From Derxia gummosa DSM 723 (lineage in GTDB: Bacteria > Pseudomonadota > Gammaproteobacteria > Burkholderiales > Burkholderiaceae_E): DNA of 64,000 bases. Positions 19,946 through 29,987 of this stretch are shown piece by piece. The notes below the pieces were generated by a model, which ran no database searches, was not told the DNA's origin, and saw only the letters and a program-made list of their open reading frames with translations. The stretch is taken from NCBI RefSeq assembly GCF_000482785.1, contig NZ_KI519500.1, positions 121,282 through 185,281 on the forward strand. Reading direction: 5' to 3'. The first letter of the stretch is position 1, and every line of letters starts with the position of its first letter. A program made the translations under genes and the position numbers.

Positions 19946-20491
19946 TCAGCGATTGCCGCCGGGCAGCATGCGACGCAGCACGTCGTCGCGATCGATGAAG
20001 TGATGCTTGAGCGCGGCGGCCGCATGGCCGGCCACGACGAAGGCCATCGCCCAGGCGATCAGCTCGTGTGCCTCCTTCAGCACCGGCTTGAGCGCCGGGT
20101 CCGGTCCGATGATCACGGGCAGCGGCAGCACGCCCAGGTACACCACCGGAAAGCCCGCCGCGAGGCTGTACAGATAGCCCACGAAGGGCACGGCAAAGAT
20201 GAAGAAGTACAGCGCCAGATGCCCGCCATGCGCCACCAGCTTCTCCCACGGCTTCATGTGCGCGGGCAGCGCCGGCGGCTCGTTGAACAGGCGCCAGATC
20301 AGCCGCAGGCAGGCCAGCCCGAACACGGTCACGCCCAGCCACTTGTGCCAGTTGAAGTACTTGAGCTTGGTGGGCGTGATGCCGGGGATGTCGGTCATCA
20401 CCAGCGCCAGGCCGAAGGCCAGCACGATCAGCAGCGCGACCAGCCAGTGCAGCAGCTTGGCGATCGCGGTGTAGCCGCGGTTGTCATTCAT
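19946..20491 (-). CDS. cytochrome b561
   Basis: A 181-residue inner-membrane protein with four helices and conserved His residues for two b haems (LLHWLVALL, NWHKWLGV, HGGHLALYF, AGHAAAALKHHF). Prokaryotic b561 proteins move electrons between the quinone pool and periplasmic or reactive-oxygen acceptors. The start codon overlaps the end of marR by 8 bp, so it is co-transcribed with the regulator. Confidence 0.93.
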   Translation of the reverse strand: MNDNRGYTAIAKLLHWLVALLIVLAFGLALVMTDIPGITPTKLKYFNWHKWLGVTVFGLACLRLIWRLFNEPPALPAHMKPWEKLVAHGGHLALYFFIFAVPFVGYLYSLAAGFPVVYLGVLPLPVIIGPDPALKPVLKEAHELIAWAMAFVVAGHAAAALKHHFIDRDDVLRRMLPGGNR

Positions 20492-20975
20492 CGTTTTCTC
20501 CGTTGGGGGCGGCGGACTGCGATCCGTCGAAGGCTTCGAGGCTCGCGAGCAGACGCGCGAGCCTGTCGTTCAGATCGGCCAGCTCTTCGCAGCCATGGGC
20601 GTCGAAGGCTGACGAGCAATGCGCGAGCTGCTCCGGAAACACGCGCTCGAACAGCGCCTGCCCCTCGGCCGTCAGCTTCACGCGCGTGCTGCGGCCGTCC
20701 GATTCATTGGCGCAGCGGCTCACCAGTGCGCGCGCTTCCAGCCGATCGACCACGCCCGTGAGCGTGCCCTTGGTGATGAGCGTGCGCTCGCCCAGTTCGC
20801 GGAAGGTCATGCCGTCGGTGTTGCCAAGCGTGGCCAGGATGTCGAACTGCGGCCCCGTGAGGCCCAGCCTGCGAACGTTTGCATTGGAGATGCGCTCGAA
20901 GGCCTGGAAGCAGCGCGTGAGCAGCCGCATGGTCGGCAGCGCGCGCTTGTAGTTGACGGGATCGGTCGGGTTCAT
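20484..20975 (-). CDS. MarR family transcriptional regulator
   Basis: A 163-residue winged-helix regulator. The DNA-binding core is LTGPQFDILATLGN, FRELGERTLITKGTLTGVVDRLEARALV and then the wing with DGRSTRVKLTAEG. I chose the ATG at 20975 over the one at 21014: the palindrome at 20986-20995 then lies just 5' of the gene rather than inside it. It heads the series marR, cytochrome b561, two yceI genes, cytochrome c' and lipocalin, and probably represses it and itself. The inducer is unknown; MarR proteins commonly respond to phenolic or oxidising compounds. Confidence 0.9.
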   Translation of the reverse strand: MNPTDPVNYKRALPTMRLLTRCFQAFERISNANVRRLGLTGPQFDILATLGNTDGMTFRELGERTLITKGTLTGVVDRLEARALVSRCANESDGRSTRVKLTAEGQALFERVFPEQLAHCSSAFDAHGCEELADLNDRLARLLASLEAFDGSQSAAPNGENDE

Positions 20976-20983
20976 TTGGTTCG

Positions 20984-21000
20984 CATTAGAACTAAATTGC
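20984..21000 (-). promoter_or_regulatory. candidate MarR operator
   Basis: The perfect dyad TTAGAACTAA (20986-20995) lies within a longer imperfect one, with outer half-sites GCA and TGC. It is AT-rich in a GC-rich region and sits 10 bp before the marR start codon, as expected for autoregulation. Binding is inferred. Confidence 0.45.
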
Positions 21001-21096
21001 CGCAGACTGTCCATCGCTGAAGACCCGCGAGCGTGTAACAAAGGCTCGGTCTTCTGAAACAGGCGTGCGGCGACAGGATGTTGCCGGCCATTCATG

Positions 21097-21131
21097 AAAA
21101 AAGCCGCCGCGCCCCGAAGGACTGCGGCGGC
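21097..21131 (-). terminator. intrinsic terminator of purB
   Basis: Read on the minus strand, an 8-bp stem (GCCGCCGC / GCGGCGGC) is followed by six T. It lies 27 bp after the purB stop. Confidence 0.85.
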
Positions 21132-21157
21132 CTTGTCGGCACCGGAGGCAGCGCGGA

Positions 21158-22600
<1,443 letters not shown>

Positions 22601-22682
22601 CTACCTTTCGGCGCCTGTGCGCCGGACGTCACCGCTGGCCCGCAATCCCATCAAATCAGGCACTTGCGACGAACGGCGCGGC

Positions 22683-22688
22683 TATACT
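22683..22688 (+). promoter_or_regulatory. -10 element of the glutathione S-transferase gene
   Basis: TATACT, a good -10 hexamer, lies 32 bp before the ATG at 22720. No matching -35 at 16-18 bp is evident. Confidence 0.4.
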
Positions 22689-22719
22689 CGGGCGAACTTT
22701 CTCCGCTTCATCCCAGAAC

Positions 22720-23328
22720 ATGAAACTCATCGGGTCCCTCACTTCTCCCTACGTGCGCAAGGTGCGCATCGTCCTCGCCGAGAAGAAGCTCGACTACAAG
22801 TTCGAACTCGACAACGTCTGGGGCCCCGACACCCGCATCCTCGACAGCAATCCGCTCGGCAAGATCCCCTGCCTCGTCATGGAAGACGGCAGCACGGTGT
22901 TCGATTCGCGCGTCATCGTCGAATACCTCGACGGGCTCAGTCCCAACGCCAAGCTCATCCCGCCCAACGGCCGCTCGCGGCTCGAAGTGCGCGTGCTCGA
23001 AGCCCTCGGCGACGGCATCTGCGACGCGGCGGTCGCCATCCGGCTCGAATCGCTGCGCGATCCGGCCAGGCAGGACGAGGCGGTATTCGCGCGCAACCAG
23101 GCCAAGCTGGAGCACGGTGTCGCCGCGTTCGCGAAGTCGCTCGGCGACAAGCCGTGGTTTAGCGGCGTCGCGCTCACGCTCGGCGACATCGCGGCGGGCG
23201 TCGCGCTCGGCTATCTCGATTTCCGCGTGCCGGGCTTTGACTGGCGCACGCCGCATCCGACGCTCGCTGTCTGGTTCGACAAGTTCGCCAGGCGCCAGAG
23301 CTTCATCGACACGACACCGGTCGCCTGA
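22720..23328 (+). CDS. glutathione S-transferase family protein (YibF-like)
   Basis: A 202-residue GST with a thioredoxin-like N-terminal domain (MKLIGSLTSPYVRKVRIVLAEK, NPLGKIPCLVMEDG, DSRVIVEYLD) and an all-helical C-terminal domain (LTLGDIAAGVALGYLDFR). The pattern closely resembles E. coli YibF, including the invariant DSxxIxEYL and LADGIxDA-type segments. The N-terminal Ser-Pro-Tyr/Phe motif suggests Ser at the glutathione site. The substrate is unknown. Confidence 0.93.
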   Translation: MKLIGSLTSPYVRKVRIVLAEKKLDYKFELDNVWGPDTRILDSNPLGKIPCLVMEDGSTVFDSRVIVEYLDGLSPNAKLIPPNGRSRLEVRVLEALGDGICDAAVAIRLESLRDPARQDEAVFARNQAKLEHGVAAFAKSLGDKPWFSGVALTLGDIAAGVALGYLDFRVPGFDWRTPHPTLAVWFDKFARRQSFIDTTPVA

Positions 23329-23555
23329 CCGGCCGACGGATCGGGCGGCACCCCGACCGCCCGTCATTTCATCGGCACCCCTCGTGTCGATTCCGTATCG
23401 GGCTTTCCCTGCAACGCGCGAACTGCCCGCCGCCTTCCCCGCTGTTCCTGCCCATGCGCGCGTCCCGCGCACCGTAACTTGGCTCGCCTGAACCGCCGGT
23501 GCGTCACATCCGCGCGCCGCGTCATTCCCCAAGACACGAAGAAGGAGCAGCCGCC

Positions 23556-24383
23556 GTGCGTCTCGAAACCCTGTTCAAGCAGCCCCATGCGCTGCCGGCC
23601 ATCCCGAAGGTTGTCCATGAACTGATCGCGAGCTTCGACCAGGAAGACATCCCGGTCGATGCGATCACCGCCAAGCTCGCGGCCGACGCGGCGCTCACCG
23701 CCAAGCTGCTGCGCATGGCCAACTCGACGCACTTCCATGTGTCGAAGACGATCGGCACGGTACAGGACGCGGTGCTCATGCTCGGCTTCATGAACGTGCG
23801 CACGCTGGTCATCAGTTCGGGCCTCACGGCCGCGAAGAAGCCGTTGCCCGGCATCGACATGCAGCACTTCTGGCGCTACAGCCTGCACACCGCCGTGGTG
23901 GCGCGCTGGCTCGCCGGCCCGGCGGGCGTGAACGCCGAGATCGCCTTTACCGCCGGCCTCATGAACGCGATCGGCGAACTGGTCATGCATTCGGGCATGC
24001 CGGCCGAGATGCTCGAGGTCGCCAAGCATGCCGACGCGCTCGACGCGCGCCGCCCCGACATCGAACGCACTTCCTTCGGCTACGACCATTCGGCCGTGAG
24101 CGCCGAGCTGGCGCGGCAGTGGAAGTTCCCGCACGAGCTGGTCGAGGCGCTGCGCGGCTGCGTCGATCCGCTCGGCGTTACACCGGCCTCGCGGCTCGCG
24201 GCGGTCGTCCATATCGCGGCTTGGCGCGCGCGCTGCGACGAGAAGCAGATGTCGCAGGAGGAGATCGACGCCACCTTCCCCGCCACCGTCGCCGAGTCGG
24301 TCGGCCTGTCGCCCGATCTGGTGCTGCGTCGGATGCCTGCGCTGGCGACGCTGGCCGAGGGACTGGAAGCGCTGGTCAACTGA
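23556..24383 (+). CDS. HDOD domain signalling protein
   Basis: A 275-residue protein formed almost wholly by an HDOD domain, a degenerate relative of HD phosphohydrolases used in signal transduction. Typical segments are LPAIPKVVHELIASF, DAALTAKLLRMANSTHF, TIGTVQDAVLMLGFMNVRTLV and FTAGLMNAIGEL. I chose the GTG at 23556 because AAGGAG (23542-23547) is ideally spaced before it and the fold begins right after; an ATG at 23499 lacks such a site. It has no linked kinase or cyclase, so its partner is not visible here. Confidence 0.88.
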   Translation: MRLETLFKQPHALPAIPKVVHELIASFDQEDIPVDAITAKLAADAALTAKLLRMANSTHFHVSKTIGTVQDAVLMLGFMNVRTLVISSGLTAAKKPLPGIDMQHFWRYSLHTAVVARWLAGPAGVNAEIAFTAGLMNAIGELVMHSGMPAEMLEVAKHADALDARRPDIERTSFGYDHSAVSAELARQWKFPHELVEALRGCVDPLGVTPASRLAAVVHIAAWRARCDEKQMSQEEIDATFPATVAESVGLSPDLVLRRMPALATLAEGLEALVN

Positions 24384-24418
24384 AAGCATTTGCATGGCGC
24401 CCGGTGGGCGCCTGAGCG

Positions 24419-24450
24419 AAGGCCGCGGCGGGCAACCGGCGCGGCCTTTC
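24419..24450 (+). terminator. probable terminator after the HDOD gene
   Basis: AAGGCCGC pairs with GCGGCCTT and is followed by a short T/C run. A second hairpin (GGCGCCC / GGGCGCC) lies just before it. The T-run is short, so strength is uncertain. Confidence 0.5.
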
Positions 24451-24532
24451 CTGCTGGTGCTGGCGGCCGGCCCACGCCACGCATCGCCACCCGGTCGGCG
24501 CGGGAGCAACGACCGATCACGCTTGCGCCGGC

Positions 24533-26149
24533 TCAGCCGGCCTCATTCACCGGCGCGAAGCTCTCCGCCGTCGCGCGCGGCCACCAGGCGCGATAGACAT
24601 GCTGGTTCACGCAGCTCGCGTCACCCGAGCCTTCCAGCAGCTCGCCCGGCTCCAGCCAGGGCAGCAGGTGCAGCAGCTGCCTCACCTCGGCTTCCGACAC
24701 GCGCCGCACCACATGCTGCGGCCCGAGCTGTTCCGGATGCGTGAGCCCTGCCGCCGCGAGCAGCTCGGCCAGCGCCTTGAGCGTATTGCGATGGAAGTTG
24801 GCGACGCGTGTCGCCTTGTCCTCCACCACCAGCGCGCGCTGACGCCACGGGTCCTGCGTGGCCACCCCGGTCGGGCAGCGGCCGGTGTGGCAGGTCTGCG
24901 CTTGGAGGCAGCCGAGCGCGAACATGAAGCCGCGTGCCGCGTTGACCCAGTCGGCGCCGAGCGCGAGCGTGCGCGCCACGTCGAAGGCCGTCACGATCTT
25001 GCCCGCAGCACCGATGCGGATGCGGTCGCGCAGGCCTACGCCGACCAGCGTGTTGTGCACCAGAAGCAGCCCGTCCTGCATCGGCGTGCCGACATGGTCG
25101 GTGAACTCGACCGGCGCCGCGCCGGTGCCGCCCTCACCGCCATCCACCACGATGAAGTCCGGCACGATGCCCGTCGCGAGCATCGCCTTCACGATCGCGA
25201 ACCACTCCCAGGGATGGCCGACGCAGAGCTTGAAGCCCGTCGGCTTGCCGCCTGCAAGCGTTCGCAAGTGGTCGATGAATTGCAGCAGCTCGACCGGCGT
25301 CGAAAAGGCCGAATGCGCGGCCGGCGAGTTGCAGTCTTCCCAGGCCGGCACGCCGCGCGCCTCGGCGATTTCGGGCGTCACCTTGGGGCCGGGCAGCACG
25401 CCGCCGTGGCCGGGCTTGGCGCCTTGGCTCAGCTTCAGCTCGATCATCTTCACCTGCGGATCGGCCGCGTTCTTCGCGAAGCGCTCGGCGCTGAAACCGC
25501 CGTCATCGGCGCGGCAGCCGAAGTAGCCCGAGCCGATTTCCCAGATCAGGTCTCCGCCATGCTCGCGGTGGTGGCGGCTGATGCTGCCCTCGCCCGTGTC
25601 ATGCGCGAAGCCGCCCATCGCCGCGCCCTTGTTGAGCGCGAGGATGGCGTTGGCCGACAGCGCGCCGAAGCTCATCGCGCTGATGTTGAAGATGCTGAGC
25701 GAATACGGCTTATCTCGGCCCGCGCCGACGGCGATGCGGAAGTCGCTGCTGTCGATGTGCGCCGGCGCGATCGAATGCGCGATCCATTCATAGCCGCGCT
25801 GGTGCACGTCGAACTGCGTGCCGAAAGGGCGCTTGTCGAGTTCCTGCTTGGCGCGCTGGTACACGATGCTGCGCTGGTTGCGCGAGAACGGCCGTTCCTC
25901 GGTGTCGTCCTCGACGAAGTACTGGCGGATCTCCGGCCGGATCTTCTCGAACAGAAAGCGCAGATGCGCGAGCACCGGGTAGTTGCGGCGGATGCTGTGC
26001 TTGGTCTGGATGAAGTCCCATAGCCCCACCAGGCTCAGCGCGCCGAAGCCGAGCGCCGCGAGCGGCACCCAATCGCGCCAGCCGAGCAGCAGCAGGCTGA
26101 TGACAAGCCCGAGCATGGCCATGATCGGAGCGAGATAGCGCAATGGCAT
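24533..26149 (-). CDS. FMN-binding glutamate-synthase-like protein
   Basis: A 538-residue protein: two N-terminal membrane helices (about residues 5-45) followed by an FMN-binding glutamate synthase central domain. Motifs include NISAMSFGALSANAILALNKGA, GAKPGHGGVLPG, VDGGEGGTGAAPVEF and the Cys cluster in CLQAQTCHTGRCPTG, which in glutamate synthases binds a 3Fe-4S centre. It has no glutaminase domain, so it is not a complete GltB. Such orphan proteins are common but lack an established reaction. ATG at 26149 follows GAAGG; the 285 bp before it are open in frame but without family similarity. Confidence 0.85.
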   Translation of the reverse strand: MPLRYLAPIMAMLGLVISLLLLGWRDWVPLAALGFGALSLVGLWDFIQTKHSIRRNYPVLAHLRFLFEKIRPEIRQYFVEDDTEERPFSRNQRSIVYQRAKQELDKRPFGTQFDVHQRGYEWIAHSIAPAHIDSSDFRIAVGAGRDKPYSLSIFNISAMSFGALSANAILALNKGAAMGGFAHDTGEGSISRHHREHGGDLIWEIGSGYFGCRADDGGFSAERFAKNAADPQVKMIELKLSQGAKPGHGGVLPGPKVTPEIAEARGVPAWEDCNSPAAHSAFSTPVELLQFIDHLRTLAGGKPTGFKLCVGHPWEWFAIVKAMLATGIVPDFIVVDGGEGGTGAAPVEFTDHVGTPMQDGLLLVHNTLVGVGLRDRIRIGAAGKIVTAFDVARTLALGADWVNAARGFMFALGCLQAQTCHTGRCPTGVATQDPWRQRALVVEDKATRVANFHRNTLKALAELLAAAGLTHPEQLGPQHVVRRVSEAEVRQLLHLLPWLEPGELLEGSGDASCVNQHVYRAWWPRATAESFAPVNEAG

Positions 26150-26449
26150 AGCGACCTTCTTCTCGTTGATGCGCCGCCTTGCCACGAACGGCGGCCGGCC
26201 CTGACGCAGGCCGATTCTCGGTCCCGACACCCGCAGCGCGATGACGCGAGGAGGCCCGCGAACACGGCCCAGATCGGCCTCGTTCACGGGATCGGGACGG
26301 TGCTCGTGACGGCCCACGGGGTTTTCCCTCAACCGCTGCGTACGGTGCGTTTCCGTCAGCAATTGGTCAGCACGGCCAAAGAGAGTGCGCGCCATGGGAG
26401 CGGCGAAACTCGCCTGTCCCATGCATAAATCCAAAGCGAGGAGTGAGAC
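26150..26449. other. 300-bp divergent intergenic region
   Basis: The space between the glutamate-synthase-like gene and the DUF485-actP operon must contain both promoters. I see no convincing -35/-10 pair, sigma54 site, palindrome or small gene in it. Confidence 0.4.
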
Positions 26450-26758
26450 ATGAGTGACCCCGTGGTGGCCAGAATCCAGGCCAACCCGAAGTACCGGGAA
26501 TTGAAGTCGAAGCGGAACAGCTTCGGCACGATCCTGCTGATCCTGATGCTGGTCGTGTACTACGGCTACATCGCCCTGATCGCGTTCAACAAGGAGTTCC
26601 TGGGCACCCCGCTGGGCCAGGGCGTGACCACGATCGGCGTGCCGATCGGCTTCGGCGTCATCATCTTCACCATTGCCATCACCGGCTTCTATGTGCAGCG
26701 CGCGAACAAGGAGTTCGACCGCCTGACCGCCGAGATCCTCGCGGAGGAAGTCAAGTGA
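26450..26758 (+). CDS. yjcH: DUF485 family membrane protein (YjcH-like)
   Basis: A 102-residue protein with two membrane helices ([22 protein letters not shown] and [20 protein letters not shown]) and the conserved N-terminal [11 protein letters not shown]. It is the usual small partner encoded before the acetate symporter ActP. A strong GAGGAG site precedes the ATG. The stop overlaps the actP GTG start as GTGA. Its role is not firmly known; an accessory role in the symporter is inferred from constant linkage. Confidence 0.93.
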   Translation: MSDPVVARIQANPKYRELKSKRNSFGTILLILMLVVYYGYIALIAFNKEFLGTPLGQGVTTIGVPIGFGVIIFTIAITGFYVQRANKEFDRLTAEILAEEVK

Positions 26759-28485
26759 ATCGCACCCTCGTCAGGACTCTCGCGGCGCTCGCCGCCCTCG
26801 GCCTCGCGGGCGCGGCCTTCGCGGCCGGCGGCGATGTCGGCCAGGCCGCCAAGCAGGAAACCAACTGGACCGCGATCAGCATGTTCGCGGTGTTCGTCGT
26901 CGCGACGCTGTGGATCACGAAGTGGGCCGCCGCCAAGACGCGCTCGGCCGCCGACTTCTACACGGCGGGTGGTGGCATCACCGGCTTCCAGAACGGCCTC
27001 GCGATCGCCGGCGACTACATGTCGGCCGCGTCCTTCCTCGGCATTTCGGCCGCGGTCATGGCCAACGGCTATGACGGCCTGATCTACTCGATCGGCTTCC
27101 TGGTCGGCTGGCCCGTCATCACCTTCCTGATGGCCGAACGCCTGCGCAACCTCGGCAAGTTCACCTTCGCCGACGTGGCCGGCTACCGCTTCAAGCAGAC
27201 GCCGATCCGCGCCTTCGCGGCCTCGGGCACGCTCGTCGTCGTGGCCTTCTATCTCATCGCGCAGATGGTCGGCGCTGGCCAGCTCATCAAGCTGCTGTTC
27301 GGCCTGGAGTACTGGATGGCGGTCGTCATCGTCGGCGGCCTGATGATGGTGTACGTGCTGTTCGGCGGCATGACCGCCACGACCTGGGTGCAGATCATCA
27401 AGGCCTGCCTGCTGCTGGCCGGCGTGACCTTCATGGCCGTCATGGTGCTGGCGCAGTTCGGCTTCAGCCCCGAGGCGCTGTTCGCCAAGGCCGTCGAGGT
27501 GAAGACCGCGATCGCCGTCAATGCCGGCAAGACGCCCGAAGAAGCCGCCATTGCCGGCGGCGCGATCATGAAGCCGGGCGGCTTCGTGAAGGATCCGATC
27601 TCGGCCATCAGCTTCGGCATGGCGCTCATGTTCGGCACCGCCGGCCTGCCCCACATCCTCATGCGCTTCTTCACCGTTCCGGACGCGAAGGAAGCCCGCA
27701 AGTCGGTGTTCTGGGCCACGACCTGGATCGGCTACTTCTACGTGCTGATCTTCTTCATCGGCTTCGGCGCGATCACCCTGGTGCTCACGAACCCGGACAT
27801 GGCCGATACCGCCAAAGGCATCATCAAGGGCGGCGCGGGCACGGCCAACATGGCGGCGGTTCTCGTGGCCAAGACGGTCGGCGGCAACGTGTTCTTCGGC
27901 TTCATCTCGGCCGTGGCCTTCGCGACCATCCTGGCGGTGGTGGCCGGCCTGACGCTGTCGGGCGCCTCGGCGGTTTCGCATGACCTCTACGCCACCGTCT
28001 TCAAGGGCGGCAAGGCCGACAGCGCGTCGGAACTCAAGGTGTCGCGCATCACCACCGTCGCGCTCGGCGTGCTCGCCGTGCTGCTCGGCATCGCGTTCGA
28101 GAAGGAAAACATCGCCTTCATGGTGTCGCTGGCCTTCGCGATCGCCGCCTCGGCCAACTTCCCCGTGCTCTTCATGAGCGTGCTGTGGAAGGACTGCACG
28201 ACGCGCGGCGCCGTCATCGGCGGCTTCCTGGGCCTGATCGCCTCGGTGGGCCTGACGGTCGTGTCGCCGTCGGTGTGGGAAGCCACGCTCGGCAACCCGA
28301 AGGGCTCGGCTTGGTTCCCCTACACCTCGCCGGCGCTGTTCTCGATGACCATCGGCTTCCTCGGCATCTGGATCTTCTCGCTGCTCGACCGCAGCGCCCA
28401 GGCCACCAAGGAACGCGCCGACTTCGAAGCCCAGCAGGTACGTTCGGAAACCGGCCTCGGTGCCTCGGGTGCCTCGGGTCACTGA
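26755..28485 (+). CDS. actP: acetate permease ActP (sodium:solute symporter)
   Basis: A 576-residue symporter with a signal-like first helix and about 13 further membrane helices. Typical features are [29 protein letters not shown] near residue 75, [16 protein letters not shown] and [19 protein letters not shown]. It takes up acetate and other short monocarboxylates. The GTG start is set by the overlap with yjcH. Together with the nearby exonuclease and DUF294 genes on the other strand it resembles actP loci of other proteobacteria. A strong bidirectional terminator follows. Confidence 0.95.
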   Translation: MNRTLVRTLAALAALGLAGAAFAAGGDVGQAAKQETNWTAISMFAVFVVATLWITKWAAAKTRSAADFYTAGGGITGFQNGLAIAGDYMSAASFLGISAAVMANGYDGLIYSIGFLVGWPVITFLMAERLRNLGKFTFADVAGYRFKQTPIRAFAASGTLVVVAFYLIAQMVGAGQLIKLLFGLEYWMAVVIVGGLMMVYVLFGGMTATTWVQIIKACLLLAGVTFMAVMVLAQFGFSPEALFAKAVEVKTAIAVNAGKTPEEAAIAGGAIMKPGGFVKDPISAISFGMALMFGTAGLPHILMRFFTVPDAKEARKSVFWATTWIGYFYVLIFFIGFGAITLVLTNPDMADTAKGIIKGGAGTANMAAVLVAKTVGGNVFFGFISAVAFATILAVVAGLTLSGASAVSHDLYATVFKGGKADSASELKVSRITTVALGVLAVLLGIAFEKENIAFMVSLAFAIAASANFPVLFMSVLWKDCTTRGAVIGGFLGLIASVGLTVVSPSVWEATLGNPKGSAWFPYTSPALFSMTIGFLGIWIFSLLDRSAQATKERADFEAQQVRSETGLGASGASGH

Positions 28486-28530
28486 TCCGCGCGCCCTCCC
28501 CGGCCGGCACCCTCGCGGCGCCGGCAACAA

Positions 28531-28554
28531 AAAAGCCCGGCGTGCCGGGCTTTT
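28531..28554 (+). terminator. bidirectional intrinsic terminator between actP and the next gene
   Basis: AAAAGCCCGG (28531-28540) pairs perfectly with CCGGGCTTTT (28545-28554) around a 4-nt loop. The stem ends in A/T on both sides, so it can stop transcription from actP and from the minus-strand gene at 28670. Confidence 0.9.
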
Positions 28555-28669
28555 CTTCGTTCTGCCACCGGACGGGATGTCGGGCCGGGGCGACCTGGCA
28601 TTGCAAGGCTTTGCATCGTGGCGTCGATTGCCTTGCGCGATGCGGCCCAAACGACGAGGCAGGTGGCGT

Positions 28670-29020
28670 TCAGTGCTCGCGCGCGAGCGGGCCGAGGGCC
28701 AGCTTTTCCATCTGCACGAGCTTGCGCTCGAACTCGCGCCAGCCAAGCATCGACCGGGCGATCACGCCGGCACGCACGCTCGCGGCGTACTGGGCGCGCA
28801 TCGCGTCGAAGGGCGCGGACAGCGCGGTACTCAGGCAGGCGCGCGCGGCGTCGGCGGCGTCCTGCATGTGATCGATGGTGGGCTCGGCGGTCAGGGCGAG
28901 GGTCTTCTCGCACAGATCGGCCTGCTGCTCGAAGTTCGAACGTGCGGCGCTGACGGGCCAGTTGGCGAGGCTCGCGGTGTATTCGACGAGGGGAGTGAAA
29001 GGTGAGGAGTTGGTGCTCAT
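28670..29020 (-). CDS. hypothetical helical protein, possibly phasin-like, 116 aa
   Basis: The start ATG at 29020 opens MSTNSSPFTPLVEYTASLANW. The rest looks like a continuous amphipathic helix rich in Ala, Gln, Glu and Arg with few Gly or Pro, and no signal peptide or membrane span. This composition and size resemble small phasins, which coat polyhydroxyalkanoate granules, and a PHA synthase is encoded 30 kb away. That is only suggestive: I see no diagnostic motif. It ends at the bidirectional terminator shared with actP. Confidence 0.6.
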   Translation of the reverse strand: MSTNSSPFTPLVEYTASLANWPVSAARSNFEQQADLCEKTLALTAEPTIDHMQDAADAARACLSTALSAPFDAMRAQYAASVRAGVIARSMLGWREFERKLVQMEKLALGPLAREH

Positions 29021-29257
29021 GGCGCTCTCTACGGGTTTTCCCGAAGGCTAGCATGCTGCACCGCATGGTCATTCCATTTAGAAGGGGTGCCTTTCCGTCC
29101 TGCGGGATTGGTTACACCAATTTTCCAGACTGTCAGGCTGGTCGGCCGAGATCGACCGTCTGTCGTTCGGCTTGCGCGGCGAATGGCGGCAGGCATGTTG
29201 TCGACACCGGAAACGGCGGCTTCGTCTGCCCATCGCGGCGCAAGCCGCCACCGACGT

Positions 29258-29914
29258 TCAGCGTGCCAGCAGCTCGCGCAGCTTGATGAAAGCCAGCCCC
29301 GCCATGATCGCGTCGTTGACCGCGTTATGCGCCGGCCACATCGGCAAATCCAGTTCGTTCATGAGGGTGGCAAAGCGCAGATCGATGTGCGTGCCTTCCT
29401 GCTGGTAGGGCGCGAGCTGACGGTGCCGGTACTCGTAGAACATGCCCGACACCTCGATCTTCTTCTGCGGCAGCGGCACGCCGAGCGTCGGCCACATGAG
29501 CCGGTTGATCATCGCCACATCGAATTCGAGGTAGTAGCCCACGAGCGGCCGGCTGCCGATGAAGCGAAGAAGCCGATGCAATGCCTCTTCAGGCTCCAGC
29601 CCGCCCGCCACGTCGCGCTGGCGCAGGCCATGCACCCGCACGCTCTCCGACGTGAGCCGCGCCTTGCTCGGCTTGACAATCAGTTCCAGCCGCTCGCTCG
29701 TCATGACGCGGTTGCCGACGATGCGCACCGCGCCGATGGAAATGATCTCGTCCTTGCGGGTGTCGAGGCCGGTGGTCTCGCAATCGACCGACACCCATTC
29801 GCCCTCGGGCGGCGCGTCGTACATGAAGCGGAAGCGCTCGTCGGCAAGGTGATAGAGCAGCCATTCGCGCTTGAGGCGCGACCACAGGCCGGCGGGCGTG
29901 AAGCCGGCACTCAT
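29258..29914 (-). CDS. DnaQ-like 3'-5' exonuclease (DNA polymerase III epsilon family)
   Basis: A 218-residue DEDDh exonuclease. The ExoI motif is DCETTGLD (Asp44, Glu46), ExoII lies in YYLEFDVAMINRLM, and ExoIII is in AHNAVNDAIMAG. The N-terminal 40 residues, with WSRLKREWLLYHLADERFRFMY, are not part of the catalytic fold. ATG at 29914 has a GGAG site; an alternative ATG at 29998 would overlap the previous gene. It follows the cNMP/CBS/DUF294 gene with a 73-bp gap. This linkage beside actP recurs in other proteobacteria; the function there is unproven. It is not the replicative proofreading subunit by context. Confidence 0.88.
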   Translation of the reverse strand: MSAGFTPAGLWSRLKREWLLYHLADERFRFMYDAPPEGEWVSVDCETTGLDTRKDEIISIGAVRIVGNRVMTSERLELIVKPSKARLTSESVRVHGLRQRDVAGGLEPEEALHRLLRFIGSRPLVGYYLEFDVAMINRLMWPTLGVPLPQKKIEVSGMFYEYRHRQLAPYQQEGTHIDLRFATLMNELDLPMWPAHNAVNDAIMAGLAFIKLRELLAR

Positions 29915-29987
29915 AGCAGCCACTCCACGCGCTGCGGGCGCTGCGAGCGCTGCGGGCAGGGATGATGAAGATGGATTTCGCCCCCCA

